A DNA stretch of 64,000 nucleotides from CAYUNE01 sp964446115. GTDB taxonomy: Bacteria > Desulfobacterota > Desulfobulbia > Desulfobulbales > Desulfobulbaceae. Location: positions 1 to 64,000 of the forward strand of contig CAYUNE010000031.1 of assembly GCA_964446115.1 (NCBI GenBank), given 5' to 3'. The translations under genes and the position numbers were made by a program. Below, in pieces: positions 14,038 to 23,737 of this stretch (its first letter is position 1; every line of letters begins with the position of its first letter). The notes beneath the pieces were generated by a model, which saw only the letters and a program-made list of their open reading frames with translations, was not told the DNA's origin and searched no databases.

Positions 14038-15522
14038 TCATGACAGGGTATCGAGAACGCTGATGATGGCGCGGCGCAGATGCTCCACCCGTCTCAGGGT
14101 GTAATGACTCATATCGCTCCTGCCGAGATCCTTTACCAGCCAGAGAATACCGTAATTACGGGACGATACTCCCAGCAACGGCATTTCCAGCTTAAACTGA
14201 CAACCACCGGTGGGATCATACTTCCTCTCACCGGGCTGGAGCTGCCAGACCCTGGCCGTTTTGTCGATACCGGGAAAATAACCCGGTTGCAGGTGAAACT
14301 CCGCCATGTCAAAGTCCAATTTTTTCAGTGCAGTACAGATATGTTCCCAGAGCTCATCCACCGAGCCGGAGCCGGCGATGCGCATCTGGATATTGATGAA
14401 ACTCCGCCGTTCATGGGTCAACCCGGCCTCATCGGTGAGATCGCGCAACCAGCCGAAGACCTTGTCGGCGGCGATATACTCCAGGTAGCCCAGCTTTTTG
14501 ATGGTGAGAAAAAAGAGCACTCCGGGCAGAACCAGGATATAGGCGGCGCGCGGATCCTTGAAAAAGACCAGTAACAGGGCAATGGCCCCGAGAAGAATCG
14601 TCATGCCGTAAATGAGCAGCACCACCCGGCGATGGGAGTAGCCGAGATTCAGCAGTCGGTGGTGGATATGGCTCCTGTCCGGACGAAACATCTTCTGACC
14701 GTAGAAAAAACGTCGCACCGGAGCCAGCAGGGTATCCAGAAGCGGCACCCCCAGGGCGACGATGGGAATGAGCAGGGCCACGGTGGCGTGACTCTTCATG
14801 GCCCCCTGAATGGTCAGCGCCGCCAGGATATATCCCAGCAGATAGCTGCCGCAGTCTCCCATGAAGATGGTGGCGGGGTTGAAATTGTAGCGCAGAAAAC
14901 CCAGACAGGCGCCGGCCAGAGAGCTGAAACCGATGAGCAGCACCAGATCATCTTTCTGGATGCACATGGAAAGCAGGGTGATGGCCACGAAGAGGCAGAT
15001 GCCGGCGGCCAGGCCGTCGAGACCGTCGATGATGTTGATGGCGTTGATGAGCAGCACCACCCACAGGACCGTCAGGGCCAGGGAGATCCAGGAGGAGAGC
15101 ACCAGCCCCTCATGCAGGGTGATGGAAAGACGCTCCACATGAAAACCGCCGAACCAGACGATGAGGGCGATACCGACCTGGGAAAAGAGTTTCGTCCACA
15201 CCGATACCTGCCTGATATCGTCGGCCAGACCGAGGAGAAAGACAAGAAGTGCGCCGATGAGGAAGAACAGCTGTCGCCGGTCGAACAGCGCCAGGCCCAG
15301 GACATCCGAGGCATAGGCCAGGGCGGAGATATAGGCGATGAGAAAGCCGATGAACAGGGCAATGCCGCCTGCCCGGGGAATGAGCTCCCGGTGGACCCGG
15401 CGGGCGGAGGGATAATCAAACACCTTTTTGGTGGCGGCCCACCTCTTCACCAGCGGCGTGATGATCAGGGTGGAGAGCATGGCCCCGGCAAAGACCAGGG
15501 CAGCCAGGACAAACTCATTCAT
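14038..15522 (-). CDS. Polyprenyl-phosphate N-acetylhexosamine 1-phosphate transferase, MraY/WecA family (494 aa)
   Basis: Membrane enzymes of this family join a sugar-1-phosphate from a UDP-sugar to undecaprenyl phosphate, the first step of O-antigen or other glycan assembly. About eleven membrane segments are present, with the catalytic loops NAINIIDGLDGLAAG and FNPATIFMGDCGSYLLG and the HIHH motif (DRSHIHHRLLNLGYSHRR) of WecA-like members. The last ~130 residues after EYIAADKVFGWL are a soluble extension that lacks a family equivalent and may be a GAF-like domain; that would make it longer than WecA (about 367 aa). ATG 15522 is preferred to an upstream TTG. It follows two GT2 genes. Confidence 0.85.
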   Translation of the reverse strand: MNEFVLAALVFAGAMLSTLIITPLVKRWAATKKVFDYPSARRVHRELIPRAGGIALFIGFLIAYISALAYASDVLGLALFDRRQLFFLIGALLVFLLGLADDIRQVSVWTKLFSQVGIALIVWFGGFHVERLSITLHEGLVLSSWISLALTVLWVVLLINAINIIDGLDGLAAGICLFVAITLLSMCIQKDDLVLLIGFSSLAGACLGFLRYNFNPATIFMGDCGSYLLGYILAALTIQGAMKSHATVALLIPIVALGVPLLDTLLAPVRRFFYGQKMFRPDRSHIHHRLLNLGYSHRRVVLLIYGMTILLGAIALLLVFFKDPRAAYILVLPGVLFFLTIKKLGYLEYIAADKVFGWLRDLTDEAGLTHERRSFINIQMRIAGSGSVDELWEHICTALKKLDFDMAEFHLQPGYFPGIDKTARVWQLQPGERKYDPTGGCQFKLEMPLLGVSSRNYGILWLVKDLGRSDMSHYTLRRVEHLRRAIISVLDTLS

Positions 15523-15555
15523 GGGGCGCAATCAGAACAACGGGAAAACGGAACT

Positions 15556-16959
15556 TCATCTCAATCGCCGCAGGGTGCGGATCATGGTGAGGATCTCTTT
15601 TTTTTGCGGCGCTTGCCGCAGGCTCATGTTTTCGTAGTTGACGAAGAGCAGTTTTTTACCCAGCCAGGAAAGCGGCAGAATCTGTTGGTAATCCGATTGG
15701 ATAACCAGATCATAGTCACCGCGTCTGCGAAAATAATGAAAGAGCCGCAGCAGCGGCGAACCATGCAGTTGCCACGGCACACTTCCAGGCAGCTGGCGGA
15801 TGAGCCTGTTTTTCACCCGGGGAGCGGGCAGCAGGTAATCCACCCGCAGCTCGGGTCTTTTCCGCATCGCCTCCACAAAGACGGACTGCAGACCGGCTGC
15901 CTGCAGGTTCACTGTCCAGGGCAGCAGAATACGGCAAATGGCGGGATCGGCCAGGATCTCCTCCAGCCGGGAAAAATCGCTGTAGCAGGGGGCCAGCCGG
16001 ATCTCCTTTTTGCCGCAGCGACCGGCATCGAAATCCTGCACCGCCTGGACAAGGAGGTCGGCCAGATCGGTTTTCCCGAGCAGGGTGTAATAGAGGGCCT
16101 TTTTCAGAATCCAGCGGCGCGTGCCCCTCACCGCGGCCTCGTCGCTGTGCCGGGAGAGAAGATAGAGGACGTTGCGGTTATCGTAATAGAGGATCCAGGT
16201 GGGCACCTTGGCTTCGCCCGGCAGGTGCCAGATAATGGAACGGGCCGAAACCGCGATGCGGTGTCCCATGGCAGCGATCCGCAGACACCACTCCACATCG
16301 TCGAAATGGATAAAGAAATCCTCCCAGAGTCCCGCCTCCCTGGCCACCTCCGCCCGCACCAGGAGAGAGGCGGCTGCCACATATTCCACATCCATCCAGG
16401 GCCGGCAGTGTTCAAGCTCCCGGCTCAGATCCAGCTCGGCGGTCAGCAATTCGTCGACACTCCTGCCGCGAAAACGGGGAACTTTCTGCCGGTGGCGGTT
16501 GAGAAAAAGGGTGCCGCGGCCCCGGTCCACAAAGGCGCCCATTTCATTGATCCGCCAGGGCGCGGTGAGCTGCATCATGGTCGAACCGGCAACCGCCACA
16601 TCGCTGTTTTCCTCCAGGATAGTCACCAGGGCGGCCAGGCAGTTTTTGTGGACCAGGACGTCGTTGTCCAGCAGCCAGAGGTAGTCATACTCGCCCGCCG
16701 GCCTGCTGAAGGCCCATCTCAGTCCGGTGTTGAAGCCGCCGCAGCCCCCGAGATTTTCCCCATTGGCGATGAGGTGAACGTGGGGAAAACGCTCCTCCAC
16801 GGCCTTGACGGTGCCGTCGTCGCTGGCGTTATCCACCACGACGATATCGATCCTCCCGCTGGGATATTGGAGTGTCTCCAGCGATCCGAGCAGGTTGAGG
16901 ATATACTCTTTCTTGTTCCAGGTGACAATGATGACAAGGATGCGGGGAAGAGGATTCAT
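15556..16959 (-). CDS. Family 2 glycosyltransferase (about 467 aa)
   Basis: It transfers a sugar from a nucleotide donor to a growing glycan. The GT-A fold begins ILVIIVTWNKKEYI, followed by VVVDNASDDGT and a WLLDNDVLVH DxD motif. The later block FFIHFDDVEWCLRI, with an acidic metal/base site, and the EVPT-like WHLPGEAKVPTW segment resemble galactofuranosyl/rhamnosyl transferases. The C-terminal 170 residues are specific to this protein. ATG 16959 overlaps the stop of the upstream GT2 gene by 4 nt, so the open frame before it is not coding. Acceptor unknown. Confidence 0.85.
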   Translation of the reverse strand: MNPLPRILVIIVTWNKKEYILNLLGSLETLQYPSGRIDIVVVDNASDDGTVKAVEERFPHVHLIANGENLGGCGGFNTGLRWAFSRPAGEYDYLWLLDNDVLVHKNCLAALVTILEENSDVAVAGSTMMQLTAPWRINEMGAFVDRGRGTLFLNRHRQKVPRFRGRSVDELLTAELDLSRELEHCRPWMDVEYVAAASLLVRAEVAREAGLWEDFFIHFDDVEWCLRIAAMGHRIAVSARSIIWHLPGEAKVPTWILYYDNRNVLYLLSRHSDEAAVRGTRRWILKKALYYTLLGKTDLADLLVQAVQDFDAGRCGKKEIRLAPCYSDFSRLEEILADPAICRILLPWTVNLQAAGLQSVFVEAMRKRPELRVDYLLPAPRVKNRLIRQLPGSVPWQLHGSPLLRLFHYFRRRGDYDLVIQSDYQQILPLSWLGKKLLFVNYENMSLRQAPQKKEILTMIRTLRRLR

Positions 16960-17864
16960 ACCGATTGCAAGAGTTGATGGAAAAGACTGTTCTGCTTCCA
17001 GAAGGGGAGCGATTCCTCCCTTATGCGGGGCGACAGCACCTGCCTGCTGATCTCCTTGCCGAAACCATCGGCCACGGCCCGGCAATAGGTGAGGGGTTCC
17101 CGGAAGTAGAGCGCGCGGATCAGGCCGATCACCAGCCGGGAGAAGATCATGTAGGCGGCCTGGGATCGGGGGTAGTAGCGCCTGATCAGCCAGATGGTAT
17201 TCCGGGTCGGGTAGTAGACCCGCCGCCTGCCGGGCCGACCGGCAAGGTCACCGCGGTGCACAATCCGGCAGCGGGGATGATAAAATATCTTGTAATTTCG
17301 CTGTTTCACCTTGAAAGAGACGTCGATCTCGTTCTGGTAGAGAAAAAAATCCTCCGGGTACCAGCCGATCTCGGCAAAGAGCCGGCGTCGCACGGCAAAG
17401 CCGCAGCCCACAAAAAAGGGCGACGGTGCGAAAACTCCCCCCGGCGGCAGGTGCCAGCTCCACTGCGGCGATCCGTCCCGATTCTCGATATGGCAGGCGA
17501 TCAGGCCAATCTGCGGATGGGAGTCAAAGGTGGCAAGCAACAGCTCCAGCGTCTCCGCATCCGCGGGGGAGGAATCATCGTCCAGCACCAGGACAAACTC
17601 GCCCGCCGCCTGCCTGAAGGCGTGATTATATCCGGCAATTCCCAGATTTTCATGGAGGAGAACGGTGTTGATATCGCTTTGTCGCCGCAGGTAGTCGCCG
17701 GTGCCGTCCGTTGAACCGTTGTCCACGGCGAAAATCTCGGTATCGGTACGCTTTCCGGCCAACTCCCTCAGTATCTGCAATGTCAGGCGCGTCTCATCCA
17801 CACGGTTGTAGTTGAGAAAAACAATGCTGAGGCGAATTGATTCAGAGGAGCGGCTGGCGGTCAT
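16956..17864 (-). CDS. Family 2 glycosyltransferase (302 aa)
   Basis: This is a GT-A glycosyltransferase of the rhamnosyltransferase-like type: SIVFLNYNRVDETRLTL, AVDNGSTDGTGDYL, then FVLVLDDDSSPAD (DxD) and the acceptor-side block DFFLYQNEIDVSFKVKQ. The membrane-proximal segment YMIFSRLVIGLIRALYF near the C-terminus is hydrophobic. The start ATG 17864 gives the normal family N-terminus. It is translationally coupled to the next GT2 gene (ATGA). Together with the WecA-like gene it suggests a three-gene surface-glycan unit. Confidence 0.85.
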   Translation of the reverse strand: MTASRSSESIRLSIVFLNYNRVDETRLTLQILRELAGKRTDTEIFAVDNGSTDGTGDYLRRQSDINTVLLHENLGIAGYNHAFRQAAGEFVLVLDDDSSPADAETLELLLATFDSHPQIGLIACHIENRDGSPQWSWHLPPGGVFAPSPFFVGCGFAVRRRLFAEIGWYPEDFFLYQNEIDVSFKVKQRNYKIFYHPRCRIVHRGDLAGRPGRRRVYYPTRNTIWLIRRYYPRSQAAYMIFSRLVIGLIRALYFREPLTYCRAVADGFGKEISRQVLSPRIREESLPFWKQNSLFHQLLQSV

Positions 17865-18193
17865 GGCGGTCTGCTGCACAATTTTTTGTCTTCCCTTTAC
17901 TTCACTTTGTCCCGGAGCGCACGGGGTTATTTCAGCCCTTGCCGCCATAACCCCGCTTTTTTTCAGCGGGAAACCGCCACTTCCGCCGGAACGGCTCCGC
18001 CCGGTTGTCCCTTTTCCGGGCCATGCCGCCCGGAAGAGCGCGGAGACGACCGGGCGGTGCGGACGATTCCGGAGCGCTCCAAAAAAATGAAAAACAGCCC
18101 CATTGACATTTAACGCTGTGAAACCCGCTGAAAAGCGGTACAGTATTTCCGCCCAAAAAAACGTGCCGATGTATCCACAACAGGAATACGCCA
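17865..18193. other. Divergent intergenic region between GT2 and the efflux adaptor
   Basis: A 329-bp gap between genes transcribed away from each other. It contains TTGACA at 18103-18108 on the plus strand but no -10 at a usual distance, and a GC-rich part (18000-18070) without a clear hairpin. The overlapping open frames in it have no recognisable domains. I see no repeat or RNA gene. Confidence 0.4.
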
Positions 18194-19351
18194 ATGGCGG
18201 AAAAGAGTAATGCCCCCCGGCCGGAGTCCGGTCGCAGCGGCCCTGCCCGGTTTTTCATACGCAACCTGCCTCGCCTTCTCGTTGCAGTTCTGCTGCTGGT
18301 AATTGTGCTGCTGGCACTGCTCATGGGAGAAGAAAAAAAACGGCTGCAGCGGGAAAGGGAAAACACGCCGGCCCCGGAACGTCCACCGGTGAACGTGGTG
18401 GTCCTGACCATGCACCCGACAACAATCCGCGACCTGATCAGGTTGCCGGCGGAAATGGAGGCCTGGGAGGAACTCGTCGTCTCCGCCCGGGTCGCCGGCA
18501 CCATCGACATGGTCCGGGTCCGGGAAGGAGAGAGGGTGGACAAGGGGGCGCTGCTGGCCCGCATCGAGGAGGGTGATTTCCGCATCGCCCGCGACCGGGC
18601 CAGGGCGGCATTCGACTTTGCCGCCGCCGAACATGAACGGGCAAAAACCATGTTCGGTGACGGCGTGATCTCCGTCGCGGAACTCGAGGCCGCCGGAACC
18701 TCCCTGCGCACCGCCGGGGCCGACCTGGACAACAGCGAACTTCAGCTCTCTCGCTGCGCCATCACGGCACCGTTGACCGGGGTGGTCAAGAAGATGTTCG
18801 CCAAACCGGGTCTCTTTGTCGGAATCGGCGACCCCGTGGCCGAAATCGTCAGAATCGATCGCCTCAAGGCCGTGGTCGGCATTCCGGAATCGGACGTGAC
18901 CGCGGTTACCGGCATCGACGAAGTCGGCCTGACCATCAAGGCCCTGGGCAGCCTGAGGGTGATGGGGCGCAAACACTTTCTGGCCCCGGCACCCGAGGAT
19001 CGGGCCCATCTCTACCGCCTGGAACTGGAAGTGGACAACACAGCCGGCAAAATTCTGCCGGGCATGTTCGCCAGGGCGGAAATTGTCAGACAGACGGTGA
19101 CCGACGCCCTGGTTCTCCCCCTCCACGCAGTGATTTCCGAGCAGGGTCGCCACCTGGTCTACCTCGATATCGACGGCACGGCGCAACGGCGGGAAGTGGA
19201 ACCGGGCTTTCTCGAAGGCTGGAAAGTCCTGGTGAAAAGCGGTCTGCATCCCGGTGACCGCGTTCTGGTCGAAGGCCAACGCAGTGTGGAAAACGGCCGC
19301 CCCATCCATGTACTGCGGGAACTCGGCGGCCTGGACGAAATCAGGCCATGA
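18194..19351 (+). CDS. RND efflux periplasmic adaptor subunit (385 aa)
   Basis: Membrane-fusion proteins connect an RND pump to an outer-membrane channel. It has one N-terminal membrane anchor (LLVAVLLLVIVLLALL, about 30-45), a biotinyl-lipoyl half-motif (VVSARVAGTIDMVRVREGERVDKG), a short helical hairpin, the second lipoyl half (CAITAPLTGVVKKMFAKPG) and beta-barrel plus membrane-proximal domains. It overlaps the pump gene by 4 nt (ATGA). The hairpin is short, as in adaptors of HAE1-type pumps. The outer-membrane partner is not encoded next to it. Confidence 0.9.
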   Translation: MAEKSNAPRPESGRSGPARFFIRNLPRLLVAVLLLVIVLLALLMGEEKKRLQRERENTPAPERPPVNVVVLTMHPTTIRDLIRLPAEMEAWEELVVSARVAGTIDMVRVREGERVDKGALLARIEEGDFRIARDRARAAFDFAAAEHERAKTMFGDGVISVAELEAAGTSLRTAGADLDNSELQLSRCAITAPLTGVVKKMFAKPGLFVGIGDPVAEIVRIDRLKAVVGIPESDVTAVTGIDEVGLTIKALGSLRVMGRKHFLAPAPEDRAHLYRLELEVDNTAGKILPGMFARAEIVRQTVTDALVLPLHAVISEQGRHLVYLDIDGTAQRREVEPGFLEGWKVLVKSGLHPGDRVLVEGQRSVENGRPIHVLRELGGLDEIRP

Positions 19352-22300
19352 TCATCTCCGACACCGCTGTCCGCAAATCCGTCCCGGTCCTGGTTCTCTC
19401 CCTACTGCTTATCATCGTCGGCGTCTATTCCTATATCTCCCTGCCCCGGGAAAGCGATCCGGACATCACCATCCCCAACGTCTTCATCTCCACCAGCTAT
19501 CGGGGAGTTTCCGCCGCCGACATGGAAACCGCGGTGACCATGGAGATCGAAAAAAAACTCAAAGGCCTCGACGGGCTCAAAAAAATCCGCTCGGTGAGTT
19601 CGCAGGGAAGTTCATCCATTAATGTGGAATTTGTCACCGGCACCGATATCGACCAGGCCCTCCAGGACGTGAAGGACAAGGTGGATGAGGCCATGGGCTC
19701 ACTGCCCGCCGACCTGGACGAAGATCCGTCGGTCTTCGAGGTAAACTTCGCTGAAATGCCCATTATTATCCTCTCCCTTTCCGGCGACTGCGGACTTCCG
19801 CGCCTCAAACGCATCAGCGACCGGCTGGAGGATGAAATCGAGGCCATTCCCGGAGTCCTGGAGGTGGAGGTTGCCGGCGGCCTGGAACGGGAAATCCGCA
19901 TCGAGGTCTTACCGGAAAAACTGGCCTATTACGGCCTCACCTTCGGCGCCCTGCAGCAGGTGGTGGCGGCCGAAAACACCAACACCTCGGGGGGTGCTCT
20001 CCGCCTCGGTCACAGCCGCTATCAGCTGCGGATCCCCGGCGAATTCGAAAATCCGTCGGAAATTGAAAACCTGATTATCCAGACCCGCAACAGCCAGCCC
20101 ATCTACCTCAAGGATGTGGCCCGCATCGTCGACGGCTTCAAGGAAGCCCGGAGCAGGGCCCGTCTCAACACCCTGCCCGCCATTACCCTGGCGGTGAAAA
20201 AACGGGCCGGGGAAAATATCATTGCCATCAGCGAGGCGGTGGACCGGGTCATCTCCGATCTCGCCCCGGGTTGGCCCGCCACCGTCGGAGTGACAAAAAT
20301 TCTGGACAAGTCCCGTGATATCAAGAATATGGTCGCGGATCTGGAAAACAACATCCTCACCGGCCTCTGTCTGGTCATGCTGGTGATCTTCTCGGTCATG
20401 GGTCTCCGCAACGCCATCCTGGTCAGCCTGGCCATTCCCTTTTCCATGCTCATCTCCTTCACTGTGCTCTCCATCATGGGGATCACCCTCAACATGGTGG
20501 TGCTCTTCAGCCTCACCCTGGCCCTTGGCATGCTGGTAGACAATGCCATTGTCATCGTCGAGAACTGTTACCGCTTCATGGAGCAGGGGGCGGACCGCCG
20601 TCGGGCCGCCATGCAGGCCACATCCGAGGTCGCCTGGCCGGTGATCGGCTCTACCCTCACCACGCTTGGGGCGTTTTCTCCCATGCTCTTCTGGCCCGGC
20701 ATTATGGGCGAATTTATGGGATACCTGCCCCTGACCCTGATCATCACCCTTAGCTCCAGCCTCTTCGTTGCCCTGGTGATCAATCCGGCCATGGTGTCGC
20801 TGTTCATGAAGATCCGCTCCCGGCCGGCAAAGCCCTCCTCATCCGCCCCAAGGACCGACGGCGAGCCCGGAGCCGGGGAACAGCCGGTGGAAATCCGGGG
20901 TACCGTGCTCACCCTCTACGCCCGGATTCTGAGCATTGCCCTGGCCCGCCCCATCAGCGTGGTGCTGGCGGGTATCTGCGTATTGATAATCATGTTCCAG
21001 GGGTGGATGCTGGCGGTGGGGCTGGAAAAACCGGTGGAATTTTTCCCAGACATCCAGCCAAAGGGCATGTTCGTCAATCTCGAAGCCCCGGAAGGCGCGG
21101 ATCTTGACTATATCGACACCATCCTTGGCCGCATCGAGGCGGCGATACAGGGGAAAAATGGGGAGGTCCCCAGCGACCTTGCCAATGTCCGGACCGTCTA
21201 TATGAAGGCGATCGCCTCCAAAAGCGGCGGTATGGCCTTTGACCCCAACAGCCCCAACTCCGTGGGGGTCCGCTTTGTGGACCTGGAAGAGCGGAGACGC
21301 TCCTCCCACCGCACCGTGGAGGAAATCCGCGAACGGGTGGCGGCCATTGCCGGCGGCAAAATCACCGTGGCCACGGAAGAGGAGGGGCCACCCACCGGAG
21401 CGCCGATCAATATCGAAATCAGCGGTGACAACTTCACGGTTTTGGGAGAGCTGGCGCGGGGAGTGCGCTCCGTTCTCTCAACCCTTCCCCATCTCACGGA
21501 TATCCGGGATGACTATGCCCAGGGATCTCCAACGCTCAGAGTACGCATCGACCGTCAGCGGGCCGCTCTTTTCGGCCTGACCACCGATATGATCGGATTT
21601 TCCCTCAAGGCGGCCTATAACGGCCTGGAGGTTTCCAGTTTCCGGGAAGGAGATGAAGATTTCGATATCACGGTTCGGCTGAGCAAAAAGGAGCGCGAGG
21701 TGATCGATGTGCTGCGGGAGTTGATGATTCCGACGCCAGCCGGCATACAGGTGCCGCTTTCCACCCTGGCAACGGTTGAGTTCGGCGGCTCGCTGTCGGA
21801 CATCACCCGCATCGACAACCGCAGGGTGGTGACGGTGAAGGCCAACGTCGACGAAACCAGAATCCCGGGGCCGGTGGCCCGGGCCGAAGCCGGAAAGATG
21901 CTGCGGGAATTCCATCTGCCGCCGGGCTATCGCATCACCTTTACCGGCGAATTCGAATTTCAGCAGGAGTCGGAGGATTTTCTCGGTAAGGCCTTTCTCC
22001 TGGCCCTGCTGCTGATCTTTCTCATGCTGGTCACCCAGTTCAACTCGGTGATCCAGCCCTTTCTGATCATGACCTCGGTGATCCTCTCGCTGGGGGGCGC
22101 CTTTCTGGGTCTGATGCTCTTCCGTCAACCCTTCGGCATCATTATGACCGGGGTGGGAGTGATTTCACTGGCCGGGGTGGTGGTCAACAACGGCATCGTC
22201 CTCATCGACTATACCAACAAACTCCTTGCCGGAGGAATGGAACTGCACCGGGCGGTAATCGCGGCGGGCGCCACCCGCCTCAGGCCGGTGATCCTCACCG

Positions 22301-22578
22301 CCCTCACCACCATCCTCGGCCTGGTCCCCATGGTCACCGGTGTTTCCTTCGATTTCCACAGCTTCACCATCTCCTGGGTGAGCGAATCGAGCCAGTGGTG
22401 GCGCTCCATGGCGGTGGTGGTCATCTTCGGCCTGATAACGGCAACCTTCCTCACCCTGCTGGTGGTGCCCACCCTCTATTACCTGACGGCGGGAATGGAA
22501 AAACATCGTCGCACCCTGCGCCGCCGGATCAGGAAATCCTTGCGCAAGGCAAAGGTGAGAGCAGCGGACAAACCATGA
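19348..22578 (+). CDS. RND efflux transporter, AcrB/MdtC-type (1076 aa)
   Basis: This is the proton-driven inner-membrane pump of a tripartite exporter. It starts with the short N-terminal helix (SVPVLVLSLLLIIVGVYSYI), followed by PN1/PN2 periplasmic loops, TM4 with LALGMLVDNAIVIVEN (the proton-relay DN motif) and TM10 with a VVVNNGIVLIDY block. Twelve membrane segments and two large periplasmic loops are evident. The linker PAKPSSSAPRTDGEPGAG between the halves is low-complexity. Substrates cannot be deduced. Its stop is 15 nt from the convergent fbp stop. Confidence 0.93.
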   Translation: MIISDTAVRKSVPVLVLSLLLIIVGVYSYISLPRESDPDITIPNVFISTSYRGVSAADMETAVTMEIEKKLKGLDGLKKIRSVSSQGSSSINVEFVTGTDIDQALQDVKDKVDEAMGSLPADLDEDPSVFEVNFAEMPIIILSLSGDCGLPRLKRISDRLEDEIEAIPGVLEVEVAGGLEREIRIEVLPEKLAYYGLTFGALQQVVAAENTNTSGGALRLGHSRYQLRIPGEFENPSEIENLIIQTRNSQPIYLKDVARIVDGFKEARSRARLNTLPAITLAVKKRAGENIIAISEAVDRVISDLAPGWPATVGVTKILDKSRDIKNMVADLENNILTGLCLVMLVIFSVMGLRNAILVSLAIPFSMLISFTVLSIMGITLNMVVLFSLTLALGMLVDNAIVIVENCYRFMEQGADRRRAAMQATSEVAWPVIGSTLTTLGAFSPMLFWPGIMGEFMGYLPLTLIITLSSSLFVALVINPAMVSLFMKIRSRPAKPSSSAPRTDGEPGAGEQPVEIRGTVLTLYARILSIALARPISVVLAGICVLIIMFQGWMLAVGLEKPVEFFPDIQPKGMFVNLEAPEGADLDYIDTILGRIEAAIQGKNGEVPSDLANVRTVYMKAIASKSGGMAFDPNSPNSVGVRFVDLEERRRSSHRTVEEIRERVAAIAGGKITVATEEEGPPTGAPINIEISGDNFTVLGELARGVRSVLSTLPHLTDIRDDYAQGSPTLRVRIDRQRAALFGLTTDMIGFSLKAAYNGLEVSSFREGDEDFDITVRLSKKEREVIDVLRELMIPTPAGIQVPLSTLATVEFGGSLSDITRIDNRRVVTVKANVDETRIPGPVARAEAGKMLREFHLPPGYRITFTGEFEFQQESEDFLGKAFLLALLLIFLMLVTQFNSVIQPFLIMTSVILSLGGAFLGLMLFRQPFGIIMTGVGVISLAGVVVNNGIVLIDYTNKLLAGGMELHRAVIAAGATRLRPVILTALTTILGLVPMVTGVSFDFHSFTISWVSESSQWWRSMAVVVIFGLITATFLTLLVVPTLYYLTAGMEKHRRTLRRRIRKSLRKAKVRAADKP

Positions 22579-22593
22579 AAAACAACGGGGATT

Positions 22594-23616
22594 TTAACCG
22601 ATATCCTCTCCGGTGAAGTAGGTGGCCGCGGTTTCCACCGCCTCTTTACTGCCGATGATCAGCGGTACCCGCTGGTGCAGGTCAACGGGATCGATATCAA
22701 GAATTCTGCGGCCGTCATCGGTGATGGCCAGGCCGCCGGCCTGCTCCACGACCATGGCCAGGGGCTGGGCCTCGTAGAGCAACCGCAGTTTGCCTTCGGG
22801 CTTGTCCGCCGACTTGCGATCCCGCGGGTAGAGAAATATTCCGCCGCTGATGAGGTTGCGATGGAAATCAGCCACCAGGGAACCGATATAGCGCAGGCTG
22901 TAGGGCCTGCCCGCCTGGGGATCGATCTCCTTGACGTGGTCGATATAGGCCCGGGTGGAGTCGTACCAGTAATTGGTATATGCCTCGTTTATGCTGTAAT
23001 ACTTGCATTTTTCCGGAATACGGATATCCGGATGCGAGAGGAAAAACTCGCCGACGCTGGGATCCAGGGTGAAACCGTGCACACCCTCGCCGGTGGTGTA
23101 GACCAACATGGTGCTGGAGCCGTAGATGATGTAGCCGGCAGCCACCAGGGAACTGCCGCGCTGGAGCAGGTCCGCACGGGTACCCTGACGCCACTGGCTC
23201 ACCCGGCGGTGTACGGCAAAGATCGTGCCGATGCTGACGTTGACATCAATGTTGGAGGATCCGTCCAGGGGGTCGAATGCCAGGGTATACTTCCCCTCGT
23301 AGCCCTCTTTCACCGGGATGATGTCATCCTCCTCTTCCGAGGCCATGACGCAGATATAACCGCAGCGCTCCATATGTCGCTTGATGGTGGTGTTGGCATA
23401 CTCATCGAGTTTCTGCACCTCTTCTCCCTGGATATTCGTCCGCCCGGAAAGCCCGAGAATATCGGCCAGGCCGGCCATGTTGACCTCAGAGGCAATGATC
23501 TTGCCGGCAACGATCAGCTCGCTGAGCAGACCGGAGAGGTCACCGGTCGCCTCCGGATGGAGACGTTGACTTTCCATGATCTGCCTGCTTACCGTAATAC
23601 CTTCAGCCTGTTGCAT
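22594..23616 (-). CDS. fbp: Class I fructose-1,6-bisphosphatase (340 aa)
   Basis: It hydrolyses fructose-1,6-bisphosphate to fructose-6-phosphate in gluconeogenesis and, together with the nearby transketolase, feeds pentose phosphates. The metal-binding core is visible: SEEEDDIIPV, FDPLDGSSNIDVNVSIG and the late GKLRLLYEAQPLAMVVEQAGG. The length matches FBPase class I. The start is ATG 23616, preceded by AGGAGGGAG, rather than the ATG six codons upstream. A strong promoter lies upstream. Confidence 0.95.
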   Translation of the reverse strand: MQQAEGITVSRQIMESQRLHPEATGDLSGLLSELIVAGKIIASEVNMAGLADILGLSGRTNIQGEEVQKLDEYANTTIKRHMERCGYICVMASEEEDDIIPVKEGYEGKYTLAFDPLDGSSNIDVNVSIGTIFAVHRRVSQWRQGTRADLLQRGSSLVAAGYIIYGSSTMLVYTTGEGVHGFTLDPSVGEFFLSHPDIRIPEKCKYYSINEAYTNYWYDSTRAYIDHVKEIDPQAGRPYSLRYIGSLVADFHRNLISGGIFLYPRDRKSADKPEGKLRLLYEAQPLAMVVEQAGGLAITDDGRRILDIDPVDLHQRVPLIIGSKEAVETAATYFTGEDIG

Positions 23617-23708
23617 GTCTCCCTCCTCTCTCATACTCCGCCACCGGAAAAAGGGGTGACGGAATAGCTGCTGTTATCATTTAACCTGCCGGTAAGATTT
23701 ATAATTCT

Positions 23709-23737
23709 ATTGTATTGGAGCCACCGGCAAAAGTCAA
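23709..23737 (-). promoter_or_regulatory. Promoter of fbp
   Basis: On the minus strand, TTGACT (23737-23732), a 17-bp spacer and TACAAT (23714-23709). The -35 box overlaps the end of pepA. Transcription would begin about 85 nt before the fbp start. Confidence 0.6.

Noticed and set aside
14632..16977. Long plus-strand open frame (781 codons) opposite the WecA-like and GT2 genes
   Set aside because: It is the antisense shadow of two well-supported glycan genes; its product is Gly/His/Gln/Asp-rich without any domain, as expected for reverse-strand frames in GC-rich DNA.
18103..18145. TTGACA at 18103 as promoter of the efflux operon
   Set aside because: The next -10-like sequence (TACAGT) is about 30 bp away, too far for a sigma-70 promoter.
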